Of a stretch of 48,295 nucleotides of DNA, positions 43,403-48,295 are shown piece after piece. How positions within the stretch are numbered: position 1 is the first letter of the stretch; every line of letters starts with the position of its first letter. Origin of the DNA: Nitrosomonas marina (lineage in GTDB: Bacteria; Pseudomonadota; Gammaproteobacteria; Burkholderiales; Nitrosomonadaceae). The stretch covers positions 1 to 48,295 of the forward strand of contig NZ_FOIA01000027.1 of assembly GCF_900111605.1 (NCBI RefSeq), read 5' to 3'. The position numbers and the translations under genes are program-made. Below the pieces are notes generated by a model that saw only the letters and a list, made by a program, of their open reading frames with translations, did not search any database and was not told the origin of the DNA.

Positions 43403-45004
43403 ATGAGATTCTTGTCAGGAGAGTTTGGCTCAACATCTGCGGGTTACGGAGGCGGATCTGCTAATAGCATTAAAGGTGTTGGGTTGGCCGGAGAAAATGT
43501 CAATAAAAGCGATTTGGTTCAAATAACTCCAGACGGAAAATCTTATCTGGTAAGGAATGCAGACAATGCGGCGGTTGCTAACAAAACCGGAACGATTATC
43601 CCGGAAACGACAGTTAAAGCTACGCACAGTAATACTTATGATAGATCGCCGGTAATTAAGTTAGATGATACTGGGGATATACTGACTTTAACCTCATATT
43701 CAACGGGGACATCTGGATCTGGTCTTGTTATCTATAAATATGACTCCGGTGGCAATCTTATCGACTTCAATGAAGTTGACAAGTCCACATCCGGAGCAGT
43801 TTTGCGAAACCCAAAAATAAGAAAGCTTTCTAACGGTAATTTGTTGATTACTTGGAGCATATCTCTTATTGAGCTGCGATTTATGATCATGGATCCATAT
43901 ACTCTGGATATCATAAAAAGCGACACGCAGATTGGCACCATAACATCTAATGACCGTTACGATGTAACTGATTTAGAAAATGGCGGGTTCATGATCTGCT
44001 ATTTATCATCTGACGGTGATCAACAATTGGCTGTTTATGATAACGTCGGTGACGTTGTTTTGGCTCCAGAGGCAAAACAAATTTGGGCTGGCGCAGCGGG
44101 CGTAGTTAGCACACAGTTGCAGAAGTTGTCTGACGGCAATGTGGCGGTTGTGTGTTTGTCAAAATTTGTATCTACAAAGGGGCTGTATATTGGAATATAC
44201 AACCAGATTGGTGCTCAAGTTTTGGCGATGACTAACATAGAAACAACAGATGGCGGACTTCATTCTGTTGAAACATCGTCATTAAACGGTTATTTTGCAG
44301 TCGCATATAGATATGTCACAAGCGATCTTAAAACCTATGTGTTTAACAATGCCGGGGCATTGCAAAATACTCATATACGCACTTACACGCACGGCATTTA
44401 CCAGATGTCATTCAAAATATTAGCAGATCAAAGCAATTTCTATCTTTTTCTAGCCGAAGGAAATCAATCTGCGATTTACGTTGCCATGCTAGATGTGGCT
44501 GGCGTATTGGTTAGTGAAAGAAAAGTTACGATTGCATATACAGTGGAAGGCATCTACTCTGATGCATTCTTGCATAGAGACTGCATTGTCTTTGCTTACA
44601 GGGAGGCGCTTCAGCCAAAGAAATGTATGTATACGGTTGTTGAGACTGACACTCTTCTTGTAAAAACGCAGCCAACAGAATTTGGTTCGTTGCCAACAAG
44701 CAGTGGCGAGAAAATGGCAATAATCCCATGCGATGACTTTTCATTTGCGGCGGCATATGAAAATGTCTCGCCATCGGCGACAAACCTAATCTCAGTTAAA
44801 TACGAAGACACAGCAATCCAAGGTGTCGCCGAGACATCTGCCGCCAAGGGCGCTGTGTTTGTGGTGGGGCAGGGGGCTGGCGCACAGCGTATAAACGCTA
44901 TCAGCGGAACGTCGCCAGTGGCTTTTGATATGACTGAAACCAATATCAAGGGGAATGCTGGCACATTAACGAAAAACAGTGTTGTTCTTGGAGGGTTTAA
45001 ATGA
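43403..45004 (+). CDS. Beta-propeller tail fibre protein
   Basis: A 533-residue protein two bases after the previous stop. A phage-type N-terminus (FGSTSAGYGGGSANSIKGVG, LVQITPDGKSYLV) leads to about seven blade-like repeats of some 45-50 residues, each with a pattern like LSNGNLLITWS, GGFMICYLSSDGD, DGNVAVVCLS, NGYFAVAYRY and DFSFAAAYEN, often followed by YD/FN-x-x-G. This looks like a beta-propeller receptor-binding domain. The C-terminus returns to a compact domain (ETSAAKGAVFVVGQGAGAQR). Confidence 0.6.
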   Translation: MRFLSGEFGSTSAGYGGGSANSIKGVGLAGENVNKSDLVQITPDGKSYLVRNADNAAVANKTGTIIPETTVKATHSNTYDRSPVIKLDDTGDILTLTSYSTGTSGSGLVIYKYDSGGNLIDFNEVDKSTSGAVLRNPKIRKLSNGNLLITWSISLIELRFMIMDPYTLDIIKSDTQIGTITSNDRYDVTDLENGGFMICYLSSDGDQQLAVYDNVGDVVLAPEAKQIWAGAAGVVSTQLQKLSDGNVAVVCLSKFVSTKGLYIGIYNQIGAQVLAMTNIETTDGGLHSVETSSLNGYFAVAYRYVTSDLKTYVFNNAGALQNTHIRTYTHGIYQMSFKILADQSNFYLFLAEGNQSAIYVAMLDVAGVLVSERKVTIAYTVEGIYSDAFLHRDCIVFAYREALQPKKCMYTVVETDTLLVKTQPTEFGSLPTSSGEKMAIIPCDDFSFAAAYENVSPSATNLISVKYEDTAIQGVAETSAAKGAVFVVGQGAGAQRINAISGTSPVAFDMTETNIKGNAGTLTKNSVVLGGFK

Positions 45005-45411
45005 TGTTCAGGTTGACTGATATCGCAACGGATGAGGTCGTTGCCGAATCCGTAAGCGAGCCGATTTTGATTGGCAATGTTTGGCATGCAGGCGGTATAA
45101 GAGTCACAGATACAAGCGGAGCTTATCATGTTGTCAAAGAAGAGGGCCCGCGTTCTATAGACGTTCCAGGCTTTTTCCTGCTATTCAAATCCGATGAACG
45201 GTTAAAGGCAAGGGAATTGCGTGCTACCGACCCGATTATTGACGATTTCTGGACAATTCTCGAGGATCCGAGAACAGTTGTGGTCAACATGTCGATACAG
45301 CAAGTGCAGGATGCAATTGGATATATTCTTACCAAAGTCGAGGAAAATGGCGTTGTGCTTGATGTTCAAGCGCGTCTTGCTGAAATCCTGTCTGGTACAG
45401 CGCCTAGTTAA
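45001..45411 (+). CDS. Putative tail fibre assembly protein
   Basis: A 136-residue protein whose start overlaps the fibre stop (ATGATG; the second ATG at 45004 is equally possible). It has a beta-rich N-terminal domain and a helical C-terminal part (SIQQVQDAIGYILTKVEENG). Position directly after the propeller fibre suggests a chaperone or cap for it. No known signature. Confidence 0.5.
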   Translation: MMFRLTDIATDEVVAESVSEPILIGNVWHAGGIRVTDTSGAYHVVKEEGPRSIDVPGFFLLFKSDERLKARELRATDPIIDDFWTILEDPRTVVVNMSIQQVQDAIGYILTKVEENGVVLDVQARLAEILSGTAPS

Positions 45412-45442
45412 ACAGTTTTAATAACAAGCAAGAGGTCATTGT

Positions 45443-45637
45443 ATGTTCATAATCTTTTCCGTAGTAGCGTTCACGTTGTTTGTTTATGGTTGTGGTGAAG
45501 CCATCACAAAATCAAAAAAGGATAGGCTTGATGCCGAGTGGGAGGCGGCTGAAGATGATTATCTCGCGCGCACTTTGAAACTAGAGCCCCAGTACGATCA
45601 ATTGGGCGTACCGGCACCTCACGACGGCTACTATTAA
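45443..45637 (+). CDS. Small membrane-anchored protein
   Basis: A 64-residue protein with a hydrophobic N-terminal anchor (MFIIFSVVAFTLFVYGCG) and a charged tail (KSKKDRLDAEWEAAEDDYLA). AGAGGTC serves as ribosome site. The YGC resembles a poor lipobox. It could be a lysis accessory or an anchor partner of the next gene. Confidence 0.45.
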   Translation: MFIIFSVVAFTLFVYGCGEAITKSKKDRLDAEWEAAEDDYLARTLKLEPQYDQLGVPAPHDGYY

Positions 45638-45646
45638 TTAAATACC

Positions 45647-46138
45647 ATGAAAGGAAGATTTTTACGCGCTCCCGCGTATTGGATGATTCCAGACGGATCA
45701 GGTCACTGGATCAGTGATGGTTATCTGGATTTCCAATCTGAAAGGTTCGGGTGCGTAGTTAGCATGCATCCGTTCTCTTTGAATAATCTTTCGTCAGTCC
45801 CATGGTTCTTGCGGAAATTAATCAATCCGAATGGACCGCACCGGCCAGCCGCCGCGTTACATGATGAGCTGTATGAATTGCGTGGCGTGACCCAGGGTAG
45901 AAATTTTACTCGAAAGGAGTGCGACCAGCTTTATCTGGATGCGATGCTATCGGACAAGCTGGCATATTTCGATGCGCTGCCAAAAGATGCAAGGGAGGCT
46001 ATCAAACATCACGGTCTGAATAAGAATTTCACCTACCGGGCAGAAATGACGGATAGGTGGGTGGCGTACCTGCTCTATGCGGGAGTCAGGGTGTTTGGTT
46101 GGGTGTATTGGGCAAGAAAAATTAGGAATCATCATTGA
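45647..46138 (+). CDS. DUF1353-type phage protein
   Basis: A 163-residue protein. Its core, PWFLRKLINPNGPHRPAAAL followed by HDELYE, and QLYLDAMLSDK match the DUF1353 family common near the end of phage genomes. The function of the family is not settled. It is the last rightward gene and faces the integrase, with a short hairpin (AGGGT/ACCCT, 46141-46156) between them. Confidence 0.7.
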   Translation: MKGRFLRAPAYWMIPDGSGHWISDGYLDFQSERFGCVVSMHPFSLNNLSSVPWFLRKLINPNGPHRPAAALHDELYELRGVTQGRNFTRKECDQLYLDAMLSDKLAYFDALPKDAREAIKHHGLNKNFTYRAEMTDRWVAYLLYAGVRVFGWVYWARKIRNHH

Positions 46139-46149
46139 TGAGGGTTTCA

Positions 46150-47376
46150 TCACCCTTTTGCCTTCTTCTTATCAATCTGGATAACCTTCCCCGGCTTTGA
46201 AAGTCCTGCAGCCGTCAACATTGCGCTTGTGGCAGTGCTGACAGATTCTCTAACCGGATCGAGATCAAGCCTTGCATAAATAGCAGTCGTGCTTTGGTTT
46301 TTATGGTTTAGTGATTTGCCGATAATCGGCAGCGATGCTCCGGTTTTTGCTTGCCAACTGCCAAGTGTGCGGCGCAGATCGTGAAGTCTGAGATTCTCAA
46401 TTCCAGCCCTTTCCAAGATTCGTTCCCACCCTTTTCTTGGCTCAACCAGATGACCTAGTTTGCCCCTGCCTGGGAAAACGAATTCACTTTCGTTTTTGCC
46501 AATTCTGTTCTTCAGGACTTCAATGGCCTCCAGTGACAATGTTACCGTTTGAGGGGTATTGTTTTTGGTTTCTTCAATACGCCACTCCGCACGGTCAAAG
46601 CTGATATCTTTCCACCGCATAGAGCAAACATTTGATCGTCTGGCGCCAGTAAGCAAAGAAATCAGCACATAATCCCTTACCGTTTCATTCGGCTCGTCAG
46701 CTAGTGCCTGGAAGAATCTAGGCAGTTCGTCGCTCTGAATAAATCGATCGCGGCTCTTTTCTCTGTTTCGCCTTATGCCTAATGCTGGATTTGTGTCTGT
46801 CAATCCAGATGATATAGCCCATCCAAACACGCTAGATATTAATGCTAATGTGCGGTTTGCGGCGATCGGGCTGCCTTGTTTGCTTTTTGAGCATCCTTGT
46901 TTCGTTATACTGCTATGTATTGTTGCTATGGTGCGTCTGTCAATTTCAGACAGCCTTTTCTTGCCGATCGTATTTTCAAGATGATTCCTGTACTTTTCCA
47001 GATCTTCATCCCAGGTTTTTTTCTTTAGCTTCGAGTGGCGCTCTATGTACTCAGCAAACAGGTCCTTGAATAATAGTTCAGATTTCAGTTTACGCTTGAT
47101 TTCGGCAGGGTTTTTTCCGTCAGACAAGGCTATGTTTGTTTCCATGGCCTTTCGCCTTGCCTGGTCTATTGTCATTTCCGGATATCTGCCAAGCGTTACC
47201 CGCTCTGGATTGCCGCATTTGATACGTTTGAAAACGCAGAACGTTTTAACTCCTGTTGAAGATACTCGCAAACTTAAGCCATTTGTTTTTGCATCATGGT
47301 AGGTATCGCGCTTGCCGCTTTCAGGCAAAGGAAGTGAGTCAATTTCAGCCTTGGTGAAGTTGAATTTTTTTTGCAT
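46150..47376 (-). CDS. int: Tyrosine-family phage integrase
   Basis: A 408-residue integrase of the P4/DUF4102 group. The N-terminal arm-binding domain includes GLSLRVSSTGVKTFCVFKRI and VTLGRYPEMTIDQARRKA. A core-binding domain follows (about 100-195), then the catalytic domain with Arg246 (TGARRSNV), His332 and Arg335 (HDLRRT), His358 (LNHKNQ) and the nucleophile Tyr367 (IYARLD). All catalytic residues are present, so it should be active. The start lies 153 bases from the tRNA-Lys half gene, which is its attachment site. No excisionase is evident. Confidence 0.92.
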   Translation of the reverse strand: MQKKFNFTKAEIDSLPLPESGKRDTYHDAKTNGLSLRVSSTGVKTFCVFKRIKCGNPERVTLGRYPEMTIDQARRKAMETNIALSDGKNPAEIKRKLKSELLFKDLFAEYIERHSKLKKKTWDEDLEKYRNHLENTIGKKRLSEIDRRTIATIHSSITKQGCSKSKQGSPIAANRTLALISSVFGWAISSGLTDTNPALGIRRNREKSRDRFIQSDELPRFFQALADEPNETVRDYVLISLLTGARRSNVCSMRWKDISFDRAEWRIEETKNNTPQTVTLSLEAIEVLKNRIGKNESEFVFPGRGKLGHLVEPRKGWERILERAGIENLRLHDLRRTLGSWQAKTGASLPIIGKSLNHKNQSTTAIYARLDLDPVRESVSTATSAMLTAAGLSKPGKVIQIDKKKAKG

Positions 47377-47404
47377 ATTTTCTCGGGGTTACGCCGGGGT
47401 TACA

Positions 47405-47504
47405 ATTCATACGCATTTGTACGAATTCTTATCAATTCTTATGAATGTTAATTTACCCGTAACGCGCTATTTTGTAAATGTTTATGAAACTGTATAAAAT
47501 AGCG
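47405..47504. promoter_or_regulatory. Integrase upstream region: candidate arm sites and repressor half-sites
   Basis: The repeat AATTCTTAT occurs twice in direct orientation 10 bases apart (47424-47432, 47434-47442), as integrase arm-type sites often do. An inverted pair CGCTATTTT (47465-47473) and AAAATAGCG (47496-47504) flanks 22 bases. Its outer part, ATAGCGTAAA, is identical to a half-site of the repressor operator at 15650-15661. Confidence 0.5.
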
Positions 47505-47529
47505 TAAAACCACATAAATACACAAAAAC

Positions 47530-47579
47530 ACGGACTTTTAATCCGTTGGTCGTGAGTTCGAGTCTCACACGGCCTACCA
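47530..47579 (+). other. 3' half of a tRNA-Lys(TTT) gene: right attachment site
   Basis: The anticodon stem ACGGA/TCCGT with loop CTTTTAA (anticodon TTT), the T arm GTGAG/CTCAC with TTCGAGT, the acceptor strand ACGGCCT and encoded CCA are all present. The 5' acceptor strand and D arm are missing. Such a partial tRNA beside an integrase is the displaced 3' end left by integration into a tRNA gene. The reconstituted full gene should be at the other prophage end and is not in the window. Confidence 0.85.
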
Positions 47580-47590
47580 AAAAAATCAAA

Positions 47591-47618
47591 GGGTTAGCTT
47601 AAACGCTAGCTCTTTTTT
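47591..47618 (+). terminator. Terminator after the tRNA-Lys fragment
   Basis: GGGTTAGC (47591-47598) pairs with GCTAGCTC (47605-47612), with two G-U pairs and a 6-base loop, followed by TTTTTT. It is probably the original terminator of the host tRNA gene. Confidence 0.65.
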
Positions 47619-47766
47619 GTTTTCTGTGGGGCAGCCTTGGGGCACTTTCAAAAAACAAATCGCAATAATCAATCTTTCTTTGTATGATCCGCTAGTAGTC
47701 ACATTTAAATGTAATGCGCCGCGCTGTTTGGTACTATTTTCCGCTTTATTATTTGGTACTGGCAAT

Positions 47767-48021
47767 TTAGAAGTTTCTTATCACTAATTCGTTGCGTTTG
47801 TCGCGGCCGTGCAGACCGCCTACCGTATGGTTGATCGACACCACATCCATAGTCAACCCATTAAAAGCTCTGCGCATTTCCGGGATATCGTTAACTGAAA
47901 TAATCATCCTGCCTTTAATAATTCTGGCCAGTTCGGTCAGGCGGTCATACTCTTCCAATCCAGAATCAACGCAATAACCTTCCGTGCTCCAATACGCTGG
48001 ACTAACTCGACTACTTACTCC
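47767..48021 (-). pseudogene. Remnant of a D12-class DNA adenine methylase
   Basis: An open stretch of 85 codons encodes the C-terminal part of a Dam-like methylase: PAYWSTEGYCVDSGLEEYDR, LARIIKGRMIISVNDIPEMR, INHTVGG and a final ELVIRNF. The catalytic DPPY is degraded to SPAY, an in-frame stop lies just upstream, and the first two thirds of the protein are absent. It lies outside the present prophage boundary and may come from an older phage insertion. Confidence 0.7.
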
Positions 48022-48083
48022 TTAAAAATATATACATAAGTTCTACAATGAAACTTCTAATGTCGAAATTTTTTACACATTTT

Positions 48084-48099
48084 TTAGAATTAATTCTAA
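48084..48099. promoter_or_regulatory. 16-bp perfect palindrome
   Basis: TTAGAATTAATTCTAA is a perfect 16-base dyad in gene-free AT-rich DNA next to the right copy of the 60-bp repeat. A TTGACA at 48113-48118 follows without a clear -10 box. It could be an operator, but no regulator is known for it. Confidence 0.35.
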
Positions 48100-48130
48100 T
48101 ATTTGTAAGGTATTGACAGATATATGAATT

Positions 48131-48190
48131 AACTAGAGTTTAGAGCGAGCTTACTCCTCCAGGCTAATATTTTTTAGCCTGTTTTAGCTA
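48131..48190 (-). repeat. 60-bp inverted repeat, right copy
   Basis: Exact reverse complement of positions 37-96, 60 of 60 bases. On the plus strand its hairpin is followed by GTTTTAG. Thirteen bases later begins the subterminal inverted repeat of a probable insertion sequence. Confidence 0.9.
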
Positions 48191-48202
48191 ACCCAATGGG
48201 AT

Positions 48203-48295
48203 GGACTCCTCCACCCTTAATCGGCATCAATGTGCCAGACTAGAGTAACTATCAACTAGTCAAAGAAGAGAGGAGTCCGAGATGAACATTACACG
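48203..48295 (+). mobile_element. Start of a probable IS110/IS1111-family insertion sequence
   Basis: GGACTCCTC (48203-48211) and GAGGAGTCC (48270-48278) form a 9-base inverted repeat. The second copy also serves as the ribosome site for an ATG at 48282, which opens a frame reading MNIT. IS110-family transposases often begin MNIT/MNIK-RIGVDLAK, and IS1111 members have subterminal inverted repeats. Only 14 coding bases are visible, so this is inference. Confidence 0.4.

Noticed and set aside
42497..45004. Diversity-generating retroelement at the fibre genes
   Set aside because: No reverse transcriptase and no near-identical template/variable repeat pair were found.
48022..48130. Promoter reading into the right 60-bp repeat
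   Set aside because: A good TTGACA is present at 48113, but no -10 box lies at a suitable distance.

Overview
The window is a prophage-type element from a proteobacterium, most likely a betaproteobacterium such as a Nitrosomonadales relative. This host guess is inference. It rests on a PEP-CTERM sorting signal, a protein related to hydrazine synthase alpha (HzsA), and a Gram-negative lysis cassette with spanins. A tyrosine integrase (46150-47376, minus) lies next to the 3' half of a tRNA-Lys gene (47530-47579), which marks the right attachment site. No intact tRNA-Lys lies to the left, so the prophage probably continues beyond position 1.

Layout. 1-3.6 kb: a 60-bp repeat, a HigBA toxin-antitoxin pair with two palindromic operators, a candidate structured small RNA (about 852-1032), an HNH nuclease, and a tail/baseplate chaperone-like gene whose 3' end continues in another frame. 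3.6-8.4 kb: a 1348-residue secreted di-heme HzsA-related protein, followed by a holin-like gene and a nested Rz/Rz1 spanin pair. 8.6-18.3 kb: AT-rich cargo. It holds a DUF2971 protein, a secreted HNH nuclease, a papain-like protease and a PEP-CTERM protein (both followed by integron attC-like sites, with no integron integrase in the window), a CHASE-GGDEF diguanylate cyclase, a repressor with operators and a divergent promoter, an antirepressor, and a secreted orphan. 18.8-46.1 kb: a long rightward virion module. It holds a tube-like protein, baseplate hub and spike, an 11-kb set of giant proteins (a pyrophosphatase-like domain protein, a linker protein and a 2143-residue methyltransferase-helicase resembling DarB), appendage proteins including one with 32 exact 20-residue repeats, the baseplate J-like and gpI-like wedge proteins, tail fibre genes and a DUF1353 gene.

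Together the genes describe a contractile-type (myovirus-like) tail, host lysis, lysogeny control and accessory cargo. I see no terminase, portal, capsid, sheath or tape-measure gene. Either the rest of the prophage lies left of the window, or this is a defective or tail-only element.

Right of the attachment site are a remnant of a DNA adenine methylase, the second copy of the 60-bp repeat in inverted orientation, and the start of what looks like an IS110/IS1111-family insertion sequence. The most unusual observations are the phage-borne di-heme HzsA-like protein, the 32 x 20-residue repeat protein with an invariant glutamate, the hairpins that bury start codons or ribosome binding sites of several late genes, the promoter-hairpin-terminator unit near position 900, and the integrase-less attC pair.
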